47,860 nucleotides of DNA from Mesorhizobium sp. GTDB lineage: Bacteria > Pseudomonadota > Alphaproteobacteria > Rhizobiales > Rhizobiaceae. Positions 35,394-45,292 of this stretch are shown here, in pieces. Below the pieces are notes generated by a model. The model was given only the letters and a program-made list of their open reading frames with translations. It did no database searches and was not told the DNA's origin. The stretch's first letter is position 1. Every line of letters starts with the position of its first letter. The stretch is from positions 1 through 47,860 of the forward strand of contig NZ_JAFKIC010000131.1 in NCBI RefSeq assembly GCF_017306585.1, in the 5' to 3' direction. A program made the translations under genes and the position numbers.

Positions 35394-37279
35394 TGCGGCG
35401 GCACTTGATGGCGCAGCTGCCGCGTCGCGATTTCCTGGCACTCGGCGGAGCTGCCGCTGCGGCCGTCGCCCTACTGCCGGGCAAAGCCTTCGCCGACATT
35501 GCGACCGGCACGAAACTGCATGGCCTGTCCGCCTTCGGCGACCTGAAATACAAGCCGGATTTCATGCATTTCGACTACGTGAATGTCGACGCGCCCACTG
35601 GCGGCGTCTTCAACTTTTCGCCGCCGAACTGGGGCTACAACCAGAATACGCAGACCTTCAACACACTGAACTCCTTCGCCGACAAGGGTGATGCGCCGCC
35701 GCGCATGGAAATGTGCTTCGACGGGCTGATGGTGCGCGCGCTCGACGAGCCCGATGCCGTCTATGGCCAGATCGCCGACGGCGTGACGCTGTCGGACGAC
35801 CGCAACACCTTTACCTTCTCGCTTCGCCCCGAAGCGCGCTTTCACGATGGTTCGGCGCTGACGGCGCAGGACGCCGCCTTCACCTTCAAGCTCTACAAGG
35901 ACAAGGGCCATCCCGACCTCTCCCTGTCGCTGACGCATATGACCGACGCCGTCGCCGTCGACGACCGCACGCTGCGGCTCACCTTCTCCGGCAAGCAGTC
36001 GGCCCGCACCGTGCTCAACGTCGTGGAATTCCCGATCCTGTCCAAGGCCTTTTATACGGCCAATCCGTTCGATTCCTCGCAGCTCAATCCACCGCTCGGC
36101 TCCGGCGCCTACAAGGTCGGTCGCTTCTCGGCCGGCGCCTGGATCGAATATGACCGGGTGACGGACTATTGGGGCAGCAAACTTCCGGTCAATCGCGGCC
36201 AGAACAATTTCGACACCATCCGCATCGAATTCTACCAGAACCGCAACGCCGGATTCGAAGCCTTCAAGAAAGGTGAGATCACCTATCGCGAGGAATTCGT
36301 CTCGCGCGTCTGGGCAACCGCCTACGACTTCCCGGCGCTTGTCGCCGGCAAGGTCATGAAGCACGAATTCCCGGCCGAGAAACGGCCTTCCATGCAGGCC
36401 ACGGCGGTCAACCAGCGACGCGAGCAATTTCGAGACCCAAGGGTCAGGCAGGCGATCGCGCTCTGCTTCGATTTCGAATGGACGCGGCGCAATTTTTTCT
36501 ACGGCTCCTACGAGCGCTCGCAATCCTGCTTCGAGAAATCCGACTTTCGCGCCGAGGGATCACCGTCTCCACAGGAACTGGCCCTGCTTGAGCCGTTGCG
36601 CGGCCAGCTTCCGGCGGAGACGTTCGGCGAGGCCGTGACCCAACCGGCATCCGACGGCTCCGGGCGCGACCGCAAGCTGCTCGGCCAGGCGGTGAAGCTG
36701 CTGGCAGCGGCAGGCTGGAAGCGCTCGGGCGATTTCGTCGTCAACGACAAGGGCGGCAGGCTGTCGGCAGAGTTCATGGTCGATGACGACACGTTCGTGC
36801 AGGTCTATTCGCCCTGGGTCGCCAACATGAAGGCGATCGGCATCGACGCCACGATCCGGCTCGTTGATTCGGCGCAGTACCAGTCCCGGCAGGCGACGTT
36901 CGACTTCGACCTGCTTTCGGCCGCGTTTTCGTTCAGTGCGACGCCGACGCGCGACGATCTCGAAGTCTTCTTCCACTCACGAACCGCCAATCTCTCCGGC
37001 TCGCGCAATCTGCCTGGCATTTCGAACCCGGCGATCGACGCGCTTATCGACGCGGTCGGCGCGGCAAAGGACCGCGAAAGCCTGACGGTAGCGATGCGGG
37101 CGCTCGACCGGGTCTTGCGCGCGCGCTGCGATTGGATTCCTAGTTGGTTCCTGGCGAATCACCGAAGCGCCTATTGGGACATGTTCGGTTTTCCCGAACA
37201 GAAGCCCGATTTCGGCTTTCCGGTCGAGGCGCTGTGGTGGGTCGATAAGGGCAAGGCGGCAAAAATTGGCAAAGGCTGA
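35393..37279 (+). CDS. yejA2: extracellular solute-binding protein family 5, YejA-like (second)
   Basis: 628-aa diverged paralogue of the gene before it, with the same block order (FMHFDYVNVDAPTGGVFNF, RPEARFHDGSALT). Its N-terminus differs: PRRDFLALGG followed by an Ala-rich hydrophobic stretch is a twin-arginine signal, cleaved near AFA at residue 34. An ATG at 35393 overlaps the previous stop (TGATG); another at 35408 also keeps the signal. The pair suggests two ligand ranges feeding one membrane channel. Confidence 0.88.
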   Translation: MRRHLMAQLPRRDFLALGGAAAAAVALLPGKAFADIATGTKLHGLSAFGDLKYKPDFMHFDYVNVDAPTGGVFNFSPPNWGYNQNTQTFNTLNSFADKGDAPPRMEMCFDGLMVRALDEPDAVYGQIADGVTLSDDRNTFTFSLRPEARFHDGSALTAQDAAFTFKLYKDKGHPDLSLSLTHMTDAVAVDDRTLRLTFSGKQSARTVLNVVEFPILSKAFYTANPFDSSQLNPPLGSGAYKVGRFSAGAWIEYDRVTDYWGSKLPVNRGQNNFDTIRIEFYQNRNAGFEAFKKGEITYREEFVSRVWATAYDFPALVAGKVMKHEFPAEKRPSMQATAVNQRREQFRDPRVRQAIALCFDFEWTRRNFFYGSYERSQSCFEKSDFRAEGSPSPQELALLEPLRGQLPAETFGEAVTQPASDGSGRDRKLLGQAVKLLAAAGWKRSGDFVVNDKGGRLSAEFMVDDDTFVQVYSPWVANMKAIGIDATIRLVDSAQYQSRQATFDFDLLSAAFSFSATPTRDDLEVFFHSRTANLSGSRNLPGISNPAIDALIDAVGAAKDRESLTVAMRALDRVLRARCDWIPSWFLANHRSAYWDMFGFPEQKPDFGFPVEALWWVDKGKAAKIGKG

Positions 37280-37309
37280 GATGTCGGTCCTACGGGGGCC
37301 TGAAGCCTG

Positions 37310-38404
37310 ATGGGCGCCTATATACTGCGCCGCATCCTTCTGATGATCCCGACGCTGTTCGGCATCATGGCGATCTCCTTCGCGGTCATCCAGTTCGCGC
37401 CCGGCGGCCCGGTCGAGCAGGTGATCGCCAAGCTGACCAACCAGGGCGGCAGCGACCGCCTCGGCGGCGGTGGCGGTGATGCCGGCGGTTCCAACTTCGA
37501 CGTCGCCGGCGACGTCAGTTCGAAATATCGCGGCGCGCAGGGGCTCGATCCGGAATTCATCAAGAAGCTGGAGAAGCAGTTCGGCTTCGACAAGCCGCCG
37601 CTCGAACGCTTCGGCATGATGCTGTGGAACTATGCCAGGTTCGATTTCGGCAACAGCTATTTCCGCGATATCTCGGTGCTCAACCTGATCCTCGAAAAGA
37701 TGCCGGTGTCGATCTCGATCGGGCTCTGGATCACACTGCTCTCCTACCTAATTTCCATACCGCTCGGTATCCGCAAGGCGGTCAAGGACGGCACGCCTTT
37801 CGACGTCTGGACCAGCGGCGTGGTCATTGTCGGCTATGCCATTCCCGGCTTCCTGTTCGGTATCCTTTTGATGGTGCTGTTCGCCGGCGGCTCGTTCTGG
37901 GACTGGTTCCCGCTGCGCGGCATCGTCTCCGACAATTGGGACCAGTTGTCGTGGCCGGCCAGGATCGCCGACTATATCTGGCACATGACGCTGCCGCTGA
38001 CGGCGCTGGTGCTGTCGGCCTTCGCCACCACGACGCTTCTGACCAAGAACTCGTTCCTGGAAGAAATCCGCAAACAGTATGTGGTGACCGCGCGCGCCAA
38101 GGGCCTCTCGGAACGGCAGGTGCTTTACGGCCATGTCTTCCGCAACGCCATGCTGATCGTCATCGCCGGTTTCCCCGGGGCCTTCATCTCGGCCTTCTTC
38201 ACCGGTTCGCTGCTGATCGAGAACATCTTCTCGCTCGACGGGCTCGGCCTGCTCGGCTTCCGGTCGGTGGTCGAGCGCGACTATCCCGTGGTGTTCGCCA
38301 ATCTCTACATCTTCTCGCTTCTCGGCCTTTTCATCGGGCTCTTGTCCGACCTGATGTACACCTGGGTCGATCCGCGCATCGATTTCGAGCGGAGAGACAT
38401 CTGA
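37310..38404 (+). CDS. yejB: peptide ABC transporter permease YejB
   Basis: 364-aa inner-membrane permease of the DppB/YejB family. The N-terminus [19 protein letters not shown] is a typical first helix; a long Gly/Asp-rich periplasmic insert around residues 48-65 (GGGGGDAGG) is a YejB trait. The coupling helix includes [15 protein letters not shown]. It begins 30 bases after yejA2 and overlaps yejE by one base. Confidence 0.93.
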   Translation: MGAYILRRILLMIPTLFGIMAISFAVIQFAPGGPVEQVIAKLTNQGGSDRLGGGGGDAGGSNFDVAGDVSSKYRGAQGLDPEFIKKLEKQFGFDKPPLERFGMMLWNYARFDFGNSYFRDISVLNLILEKMPVSISIGLWITLLSYLISIPLGIRKAVKDGTPFDVWTSGVVIVGYAIPGFLFGILLMVLFAGGSFWDWFPLRGIVSDNWDQLSWPARIADYIWHMTLPLTALVLSAFATTTLLTKNSFLEEIRKQYVVTARAKGLSERQVLYGHVFRNAMLIVIAGFPGAFISAFFTGSLLIENIFSLDGLGLLGFRSVVERDYPVVFANLYIFSLLGLFIGLLSDLMYTWVDPRIDFERRDI

Positions 38405-39549
38405 TGTCGGAAGCAAGCGTTACCGCCGGGGTGGTGCCGGTACGGATGCCGAGGCCATTCCTGTCGCCGCTCAACAAGCGCCGCCTGCAGAATTTCAAGG
38501 CGAACCGGCGCGGGTTCTGGTCGTTGTGGATATTCCTCGTCCTGTTCGTGCTGTCGCTGTTTGCCGAATTCATCGCCAACGACAAGCCGATCATCGCTTC
38601 CTACAAGGGCGAAATCCTGTTTCCGGTGCTGGTCGCCTATCCCGAGGAAAAGTTCGGCGGCTTCTATGCCGTCACCGACTACCGCGACCCCGTTATCCAG
38701 GACGAGATCAACGCCCATGGCTGGATGATCTGGCCGCCGATCCGCTACTCCTACCAGACCGTCAACAACGCCATTCCGGAGGCGGCGCCCGCCAAGCCGT
38801 CCTGGGAGTATGACGCCAAGACGCGCTGCAACCAGTATCCGCAAGGTGCCGCCGACCCGGCCTGCATCGTCGGAAACTGGAACTGGCTGGGCACCGACGA
38901 CCAGGCGCGCGACGTGCTGGCGCGCGTCATCTACGGCTTCCGCATTTCGGTGCTGTTCGGCCTTATCCTGACCGCCGGGTCGGCGCTGATCGGCGTCGGA
39001 GCGGGCGCGGTGCAGGGCTATTTCGGCGGCTGGACCGACCTTCTGTTCCAGCGCTTCATCGAAATCTGGTCGGCCATTCCGGTGCTCTATCTCCTGCTTA
39101 TCGTCGCCGCCATCCTGCCGCCGGGCTTCTTCATCCTGCTCGGGCTGATGCTCCTGTTCTCCTGGGTGGCGCTGGTCGGCGTGGTGCGGGCCGAGTTCCT
39201 GCGCGCCCGCAATTTCGAATATGTCAACGCCGCACGCGCGCTTGGCGTGCCCAACCGCACCATCATGTTCAGGCACCTTCTGCCCAACGCCATGGTGGCG
39301 ACACTGACCTTCCTGCCGTTCCTGCTGTCCGGCTCCATCTCGACGCTGACCTCGCTCGACTATCTCGGCTTCGGCCTGCCGCCAGGCTCGGCCTCACTCG
39401 GCGAACTTCTCAAGCAGGCGCAGCGCAACCTGAATGCGCCATGGCTCGGCATATCCGGGTTCGTCGTCATCTCGCTGATGCTGTCGCTGCTGGTCTTCGT
39501 CGGCGAGGCGACTCGCGACGCCTTCGATCCGCGCAAGACGTTCAAATGA
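38404..39549 (+). CDS. yejE: peptide ABC transporter permease YejE
   Basis: 381-aa inner-membrane permease of the DppC/YejE family. After a cytoplasmic N-terminus it has a first helix near residues 38-58, then a long periplasmic domain characteristic of YejE (about 60-160, ending with LGTDDQARDVLARVIYG). The coupling helix EYVNAARALGVPNRTI follows. The ATG overlaps the yejB stop by one base; its stop overlaps yejF by four. Confidence 0.93.
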   Translation: MSEASVTAGVVPVRMPRPFLSPLNKRRLQNFKANRRGFWSLWIFLVLFVLSLFAEFIANDKPIIASYKGEILFPVLVAYPEEKFGGFYAVTDYRDPVIQDEINAHGWMIWPPIRYSYQTVNNAIPEAAPAKPSWEYDAKTRCNQYPQGAADPACIVGNWNWLGTDDQARDVLARVIYGFRISVLFGLILTAGSALIGVGAGAVQGYFGGWTDLLFQRFIEIWSAIPVLYLLLIVAAILPPGFFILLGLMLLFSWVALVGVVRAEFLRARNFEYVNAARALGVPNRTIMFRHLLPNAMVATLTFLPFLLSGSISTLTSLDYLGFGLPPGSASLGELLKQAQRNLNAPWLGISGFVVISLMLSLLVFVGEATRDAFDPRKTFK

Positions 39550-41177
39550 GCGAAGCGCCCTTGCTCAGCGTGCAGGACCTCAGCGTCGCCTTCAACCAGG
39601 GCGGCGGGCAGTCTGTCGCGGTCGACCACATCTCCTTCGACATCGCCAAGGGCGAAACGGTGGCGCTGGTCGGCGAATCCGGCTCCGGCAAGTCGGTATC
39701 GGCGCTGTCGGTGCTGAAGCTTCTGCCCTACCCCAGCGCCAGCCATCCCTCCGGCAAGATCCTGTTCCAGGGCTCCGATCTGCTGGCCATGGGCGAGAAG
39801 CAGTTGCGCCAGGTGCGCGGCAACAAGATCACCATGATCTTCCAGGAGCCGATGACCTCGCTCAATCCGCTGCACACGATCGAGCACCAGATCGTCGAGA
39901 TCCTGAAGCTGCATCAGGGCATGGCCGACCGGCCTGCGAAGGCCCGTACGCTTGCTTTGCTGAAGGAGGTCGGCATCCGCGATCCGGAGAAACGGCTCGA
40001 CGCCTACCCGCACCAGCTTTCCGGCGGCCAGCGCCAGCGCGTCATGATCGCCATGGCGCTGGCCAACGAACCGGAACTGCTGATCGCCGACGAACCAACG
40101 ACCGCGCTCGACGTCACCGTGCAGGCGCAGATCCTAGAATTGCTCGCCAAGCTGAACGCCCGCAAGGGCATGTCGATGCTGTTCATCACCCATGATCTCG
40201 GCATCGTCCGCAAGATCGCCGACCGGGTCTGCGTGATGACCAAGGGCAAGATCGTCGAGACCGGACCGACCAAGGACATCTTCGCCAACCCGCAGCATCC
40301 CTATACGCGCCACCTGCTGGCCGCCGAACCGAAAGGCAAGCCGCCGGCCGCCAATGCCGACGCCAAGGCCGTCATGACCGGGAAGGACATCAAAGTCTGG
40401 TTCCCGATCAAGCAGGGCTTCTTCCGCCGCACCGTCGACCATGTGAAGGCGGTCGACGGCATCGACGTCACCGTGCGCGCCGGACAGACGCTCGGCGTGG
40501 TCGGCGAATCCGGCTCCGGCAAGACGACCCTCGGCCTGGCGCTGGCGCGCATGATCTCCTCGACCGGCACGATCCAGTTCGACGGCCGCGACATCAACCA
40601 GCTTTCCTTCAATGCCATGCGGCCGCTGCGAAGCGAATTGCAGATCGTTTTCCAGGATCCGTTTGGCTCGCTCAGCCCGCGCATGTCGATCGCCGAGATC
40701 ATCGAGGAAGGCCTCAAGATCCACGCGCCGAAGCTGTCGCCCGACGAGCGTGACGACAAGGTCGTCGACGTGCTGAAGGAGGTCGGCCTCGATCCGGCGA
40801 GCCGCAACCGCTATCCGCACGAATTTTCCGGCGGCCAGCGCCAGCGCGTCGCGATCGCCCGCGCCATGGTGCTGAACCCTCGCTTCGTGATGCTGGACGA
40901 ACCGACATCGGCGCTCGACATGAGCGTGCAGGCGCAGGTGGTCGACCTCTTGCGCAACCTGCAGGCCAAGCACGACCTCGCCTATCTCTTCATCAGCCAC
41001 GACCTCAAGGTCATCCGGGCGCTGGCCAATGACGTCATCGTCATGCGCAATGGCCAGATCGTCGAGGCCGGCCCTTCCGAGCAGATTTTTGAAAAGCCGC
41101 AAACCGACTATACTCGGGCCCTGATCTCGGCGGCCTTCAAGATCGAGACGGCGCCGGCCGGCATCGTCAGCCAGTAA
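39546..41177 (+). CDS. yejF: peptide ABC transporter ATP-binding protein YejF, duplicated domain
   Basis: 543-aa protein with two complete ABC ATPase domains in one chain. Each half has Walker A (GESGSGKS, then GESGSGKT), an LSGGQ-type signature ([16 protein letters not shown] and [16 protein letters not shown]) and a Walker B ([12 protein letters not shown] and [12 protein letters not shown]). The first half carries the QHPYTRHLL tail. It powers both YejB and YejE. The ATG overlaps yejE (ATGA). It is the last gene of the operon; 26 bases separate it from ghrA. Confidence 0.95.
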   Translation: MSEAPLLSVQDLSVAFNQGGGQSVAVDHISFDIAKGETVALVGESGSGKSVSALSVLKLLPYPSASHPSGKILFQGSDLLAMGEKQLRQVRGNKITMIFQEPMTSLNPLHTIEHQIVEILKLHQGMADRPAKARTLALLKEVGIRDPEKRLDAYPHQLSGGQRQRVMIAMALANEPELLIADEPTTALDVTVQAQILELLAKLNARKGMSMLFITHDLGIVRKIADRVCVMTKGKIVETGPTKDIFANPQHPYTRHLLAAEPKGKPPAANADAKAVMTGKDIKVWFPIKQGFFRRTVDHVKAVDGIDVTVRAGQTLGVVGESGSGKTTLGLALARMISSTGTIQFDGRDINQLSFNAMRPLRSELQIVFQDPFGSLSPRMSIAEIIEEGLKIHAPKLSPDERDDKVVDVLKEVGLDPASRNRYPHEFSGGQRQRVAIARAMVLNPRFVMLDEPTSALDMSVQAQVVDLLRNLQAKHDLAYLFISHDLKVIRALANDVIVMRNGQIVEAGPSEQIFEKPQTDYTRALISAAFKIETAPAGIVSQ

Positions 41178-41203
41178 TTTTTGAAGGGATTAGACGAACC
41201 GCG

Positions 41204-42145
41204 ATGGAAAAAGGCCGCATCCTGCTTGCCGTCACCGGCTTTCATCCGCAGCGCTGGCGAGACCTCTTGTCGGCCGAGCGCGAGGTGGTGCTTGAGCCGG
41301 ACGGCGCCAAGGACCCGTCGATCACCTATGCAGTGGTGTGGAAGCAGAAGCCGAACCTGTTGTCGTCGCTGCCCAACCTGCGCGCCATCTTCTCGATCGG
41401 CGCCGGTGTCGACCATGTTTTCGCCGATCCCGGCCTGCCCGACGTGCCGATCGTCAGGGTCGTCGCCGACAACCTTACCCAATACATGACCGAATATGTG
41501 GTCTGGCGGGTTCTCGACCATCATCGCCAGGGCGTGCTCTACAGGGCACAGCAGACCAAGAAGGTCTGGCACGATCCGCCGCAGAGACCCGCCGGAGACA
41601 TTTCGGTCGGCATCATGGGACTGGGCACTCTCGGCCGGGCGGCGGCATCCGTACTTCTGTCGCTCGGTTTCACGGTCAATGGCTGGTCGCGCACCGACCG
41701 GCCGATGAAAGGGGTGACAACCTATTCCGGCGAGGCCGGATTGATCCCCTTCCTGAAGGCAACCGATATATTGGTCGTGCTTCTCCCGCTGACGCCCGAC
41801 ACTCAGGGCATGATCAATTACGGCGTGCTCAAGGAATTGCGCAAACGTAACGGCCTAGGCGGGTCGGTTCTGATCAATGCCGGACGCGGACGCCTGCAGA
41901 AGGACGCCGACATCCTGCGCGCGCTGGATGACGGCACGCTGAAGGAGGCGAGCCTCGATGTGTTCGAGGTCGAGCCGCTGCCGAAAACCAGTCCGCTGTG
42001 GAACCATCCGAAGGTTTTCGTGACGCCACATTCCGCGGCAACCTCCGATCCGGTCCATCTGGCGCCGCCCATGCTGCGCCAGATGGATGCCTTCGAGCGT
42101 GGCGAAAAGCTCGAAAATCTGGTGGACCGCAAAGCGGGATATTAA
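41204..42145 (+). CDS. ghrA: glyoxylate/hydroxypyruvate reductase (GhrA-type)
   Basis: 313-aa D-2-hydroxyacid dehydrogenase, reducing glyoxylate or hydroxypyruvate with NAD(P)H. The Rossmann motif is GIMGLGTLGRAAA, the substrate-binding Arg lies in NAGRGRLQ, and the catalytic Glu and His are in VFEVEPLPKTS and TPHSAA. GhrA-type proteins keep the short N-terminal half seen here. Whether it is part of the yej transcript is open, since only 26 bases separate them and no terminator is visible. Confidence 0.87.
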   Translation: MEKGRILLAVTGFHPQRWRDLLSAEREVVLEPDGAKDPSITYAVVWKQKPNLLSSLPNLRAIFSIGAGVDHVFADPGLPDVPIVRVVADNLTQYMTEYVVWRVLDHHRQGVLYRAQQTKKVWHDPPQRPAGDISVGIMGLGTLGRAAASVLLSLGFTVNGWSRTDRPMKGVTTYSGEAGLIPFLKATDILVVLLPLTPDTQGMINYGVLKELRKRNGLGGSVLINAGRGRLQKDADILRALDDGTLKEASLDVFEVEPLPKTSPLWNHPKVFVTPHSAATSDPVHLAPPMLRQMDAFERGEKLENLVDRKAGY

Positions 42146-42146
42146 G

Positions 42147-42674
42147 CTACCTGGCCAAGTCCCAGTCGGCGAAGCACTGCTTGATCGCCCGCAGCGAAGA
42201 CAATTGCACCTTGGGCAGGGCGAGCTCTTCGAACATGGCCCGGTAACGCTCACGGTTTTTCGGCGTGGTCACCGCGATATGATGGATCATGTCCCATTTG
42301 ACGCTGTCACGCCCGCCCTGCAGGCCACCGCGCCTTTCCTTCTCGAACAGGGTTCGCCTGAAGTAGCGCAGCAGGCTGGCCGGAGTGGAAATATCCAGCA
42401 GGATCAACCCGGTCGCGCGCCGGAAGCGTTGCGGCATGCCGATGGAGTAGTTGCCGTCCATCACCCAGCGCTCGCCGGCAATCGCGGCATCGTGCAGGGC
42501 AATGAACTCGTCCCTTGGGCGCGGCTCCCAGTCCGTGTTGGGCAGATGATAAAGCAGATCGAGATGAACGGGCTCCAGGCCGCGTTTGCGGGCAATCGCG
42601 TCGGCCAGGGTCGACTTGCCGCTGTTGGACGGCCCCAGAATGCATATGCGATCCCCGAGATCCCAGAGGTTCAT
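42147..42674 (-). CDS. P-loop kinase-like protein (adenylate-kinase/FlaR type)
   Basis: 175-aa P-loop NTPase with Walker A GPSNSGKST at residues 14-22. The remaining blocks (LDLLYHLPNTDW, WVMDGNYS, and a late FRRTLFEKERR) match the group often called DNA topology modulation protein or AAA_17/18 kinase-like. Substrate and role are unknown. An upstream GTG at 42704 adds ten residues; neither start has a strong ribosome site. It converges tail to tail with ghrA, one base apart. Confidence 0.75.
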   Translation of the reverse strand: MNLWDLGDRICILGPSNSGKSTLADAIARKRGLEPVHLDLLYHLPNTDWEPRPRDEFIALHDAAIAGERWVMDGNYSIGMPQRFRRATGLILLDISTPASLLRYFRRTLFEKERRGGLQGGRDSVKWDMIHHIAVTTPKNRERYRAMFEELALPKVQLSSLRAIKQCFADWDLAR

Positions 42675-42768
42675 CAGATCGTGCCTTGAATGGATTGGCT
42701 TCACCGTTTCGCGGAAACGGACGCAAACCCTTTCGCACTTTTCCTGAAGCCACTCCAGTCCTGGCGGA

Positions 42769-43479
42769 TCAGTTTATCGCCTTGGCCCGCTTCAGCGCCC
42801 CATCGCCACGCTGGTTGATCGATACCCAGATGTTGGGGTCCTGCTGCGATTGCCGCTTGAGGAAGTAATAGCCGGTGGCGTCCCAGGAGCGGATGGTGTT
42901 GACGAGGTTGTCCAGGATGAAGTCCCCCCTGTCGGTCTTCACCGTCAGGATGGCGTGGCCTTCGCCATGCAGATCATAGACGACCGTCATCAACAGGGCC
43001 TGCCGCGGAAATCCGGCATCGAGAAGCAGCTTGCGCTTGAAGAGCGCGTAGATCTTGCAATCGCCCTTGCCATCGACCGGATAGTCCCAGTGGTCCTGCA
43101 TGGTGCCCCAATGGTCGAGATTGCTCTCCGGCACGATGTAGCCGTTGACCTCGCGATTGACACGGTCGAGCGTGGCCCAGCTTTTCTGCGTGAGCTTGAG
43201 GTCGGCGGCCGGCAGAACCGGGACCTTGCATTGATCGGGCCGGCGGCCGCAGAAATCCACCCAGCCGTAGGGAATGCTCGTCCTGGAGCCGACGGAGGCG
43301 GCGGTTGCGGAGCTCATCGGACCACTGCGCGGCATCTTCGCCTCGAAGGTGATGGCGAAACTCCTGAAGGACGATGCATAGGCCTCGGTGCTCATTTGCG
43401 GACCGACGGATCCGGCATTTGCCAACGAAGCCAAACCCAGAAATGTCGAGAAAACCCCGGCGACCAACCGACGCAACAT
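42769..43479 (-). CDS. bacterial transglutaminase-like cysteine proteinase (BTLCP)
   Basis: 236-aa exported protein with a signal peptide ending near ANA (residue 22). The papain-like triad is visible as Cys141 (KGDCKIYA), His175 (GEGHAILTV) and Asp190 (FILDNL), the BTLCP/DUF920 pattern. Targets are not known; in other bacteria relatives process surface proteins (LapG-like). The ATG at 43479 has AGGAA four bases upstream. The 273-base gap above it has an AT-rich stretch near 43543-43570 and nothing else I can name. Confidence 0.82.
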   Translation of the reverse strand: MLRRLVAGVFSTFLGLASLANAGSVGPQMSTEAYASSFRSFAITFEAKMPRSGPMSSATAASVGSRTSIPYGWVDFCGRRPDQCKVPVLPAADLKLTQKSWATLDRVNREVNGYIVPESNLDHWGTMQDHWDYPVDGKGDCKIYALFKRKLLLDAGFPRQALLMTVVYDLHGEGHAILTVKTDRGDFILDNLVNTIRSWDATGYYFLKRQSQQDPNIWVSINQRGDGALKRAKAIN

Positions 43480-43752
43480 GACCGTTCCTGCCACTCAAAC
43501 GCTTGTCCTGAGTGAGCTAACGCCAAGGCGATGCCCCGCGTCAATTAAATGTTTAATAAAAGGTTAACGACAGGCCACTTCGATACCGACAATTGCAGGC
43601 AATCACCATCAAGCGGTCGCTACGCCAAAGCGTCGCTTTTTAACGACAGGCGGTGAAATCTGGATCGGAATCGCCGTATCGGCGCGAAAAAACGCCGATG
43701 GCAGCCTTCGAACACCGTCATCGATTGCGGCCCATGCGAACGGCAGGTCGCT

Positions 43753-44112
43753 TCAGCCAGGGAGCGAAAATTTCTTCTGTTTGTCGGGTTTGCCGCAGTT
43801 GCGACGGTCGATGGAGCGGTTCATGGCATCTATCTCGCCGGTCGCCTTGTCAGTGTCGCGCTGAGCTTTGGAGCGCACATCCGGCGTGAACGGGCCGAAG
43901 CCCATGGCTGGGTTGGAGAAGGTAGGTTTGGCCGTCGTCGGCAGGTTGTACTGCTGCGCCAGCCCGTTGCGCTGCGCCAGCAACTGATCGCAGGGCACCG
44001 TGTCATACTGCAGCGAGGACTCGATGTTGTCGTCCTGCCGCTCCGACATCGAATTGCCGACGCAACCGGTGGCCGCCAGGCACGATGCCAAGACCAGCAT
44101 GTTCCAGCGCAT
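43753..44112 (-). CDS. small hypothetical lipoprotein
   Basis: 119-aa protein with a signal peptide and lipobox (AATGC, Cys17), then a soluble, polar domain of about 100 residues with three more Cys. AGGAGGA directly precedes the ATG at 44112, an excellent ribosome site that rules out the longer frame to 44166. I do not recognise the family. It lies alone between the BTLCP proteinase and a methyltransferase; the motif CDQLLAQRNGLAQQY suggests a helical hairpin. Confidence 0.78.
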   Translation of the reverse strand: MRWNMLVLASCLAATGCVGNSMSERQDDNIESSLQYDTVPCDQLLAQRNGLAQQYNLPTTAKPTFSNPAMGFGPFTPDVRSKAQRDTDKATGEIDAMNRSIDRRNCGKPDKQKKFSLPG

Positions 44113-44223
44113 CGCATTCCTCCTGAAATCCCGCCCTGATGCGACCAGATCGCAAATATCAGTCACGCATGCAAATCGGACTTTTTCGCAGCAGAAGAGC
44201 TTGGCGGGCGGGATATGAACAGC

Positions 44224-45141
44224 TCAGTCTGCATGCGCCTTGCGTGCCACGACAGCCAGGCCTTCCACAGGCTCGCGGCGATCCTGACGGATGATTGTCG
44301 GTTCCAGGGTCAGGATCGAGAAGCCGTTGGCCAGCAGAGTGCGCCTGACATAATCATCCGAATGAGCGTAGCGGCGGGAAGGCTGCAGGGCGAAATCGCC
44401 CTTGCCTGCCAGGCTCTCGACGGAAAAGGCAAACAGGCCGCCATCGGCAAGCAATCCGGCAACCGTCCCGACGATGCTTTCAAGCGCGCCGATGTAGATG
44501 AGCACATCCGCCGATGTCACCAGGTCAGGCCTTTCGCCCGAGTGGGAAAAGCCCTGCAGATCGGCCTTTGTCAGCGCGTCGTAGACGCCTTTCGCCCGCG
44601 CCTTCCTTAGCATGCTGGCGGAAATGTCGACGCCCTCCAGCCGGTCGACGATCGGCCTCAGCCTCTCGCCCATCAGCCCGGTGCCGCAGCCGAGATCCAG
44701 CGCCAGGCGGAAACGTCCCGGCCGCGCCTCGCGGATGGCGGTGTCGAGAACCTGCGGCAGCCGGTAGTGGAGCTTGCCGACCAGCATGTCCTCGAAAGTC
44801 TCGGCATAGTGATCGAACAGTGTTTCGACGAAAGCGCTGGGCGGCGCGGTGGCGACCGGTCCCTTGCCGGTCAACTGCAGTTTGAGGGCCGCGCCCTGAC
44901 GATCGGCCGGATCGAGTTTCAGCGACGCCCTCCAGGCCTGCGCCGCCAGGTCGAGCCGGCCCGATGCCTCCTGCATCTCGCCAAGCCGAAACCAGCCCAT
45001 TGCCCATTGCGGCGCCAGTTCCAGCGCACCGAGCAGCAATTCGGCCGCGGCGGCGTGATCGCCGGACGCAAAAAGCATCTCGGCATAGTCGGCACGGCGA
45101 TCCGCGTTCAGGTCGCCCGACGTGGTCTGGAGCGGTTTCAT
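44224..45141 (-). CDS. TPR-containing SAM-dependent methyltransferase
   Basis: 305-aa two-part protein. Residues about 12-90 form tetratricopeptide-like helices (GDHAAAAELLLGALELAPQ, SGRLDLAAQAWRASLKLDP). Residues about 105-300 form a Rossmann methyltransferase with motif I LDLGCGTGLMGE and post-motifs DLVTSADVLIYIG. The C-terminal half is like the family of predicted methyltransferases with TPR (COG4976). Target unknown. The ATG at 45141 begins the protein cleanly; ribosome site weak. It is divergent from the exonuclease gene. Confidence 0.83.
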   Translation of the reverse strand: MKPLQTTSGDLNADRRADYAEMLFASGDHAAAAELLLGALELAPQWAMGWFRLGEMQEASGRLDLAAQAWRASLKLDPADRQGAALKLQLTGKGPVATAPPSAFVETLFDHYAETFEDMLVGKLHYRLPQVLDTAIREARPGRFRLALDLGCGTGLMGERLRPIVDRLEGVDISASMLRKARAKGVYDALTKADLQGFSHSGERPDLVTSADVLIYIGALESIVGTVAGLLADGGLFAFSVESLAGKGDFALQPSRRYAHSDDYVRRTLLANGFSILTLEPTIIRQDRREPVEGLAVVARKAHAD

Positions 45142-45292
45142 GAAGATGGTTCCACCGGCAGAGCAGCCGGCCACACGAGTATGTAGAGCAAATCAGGCGG
45201 AAGCTGAACAGAATTGAGCTGTCTTTGCCCGACGTGTCAGCAGTCCGTGGCAAGAGGCTTCACGCGGCGCAATTATAGCCTATTTCTAGGCG

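Noticed and set aside
43483-43752. Small genes in the gap between the proteinase and lipoprotein genes
   Set aside because: The only open frame overlaps the lipoprotein gene antisense, and has no good ribosome site or recognisable protein.
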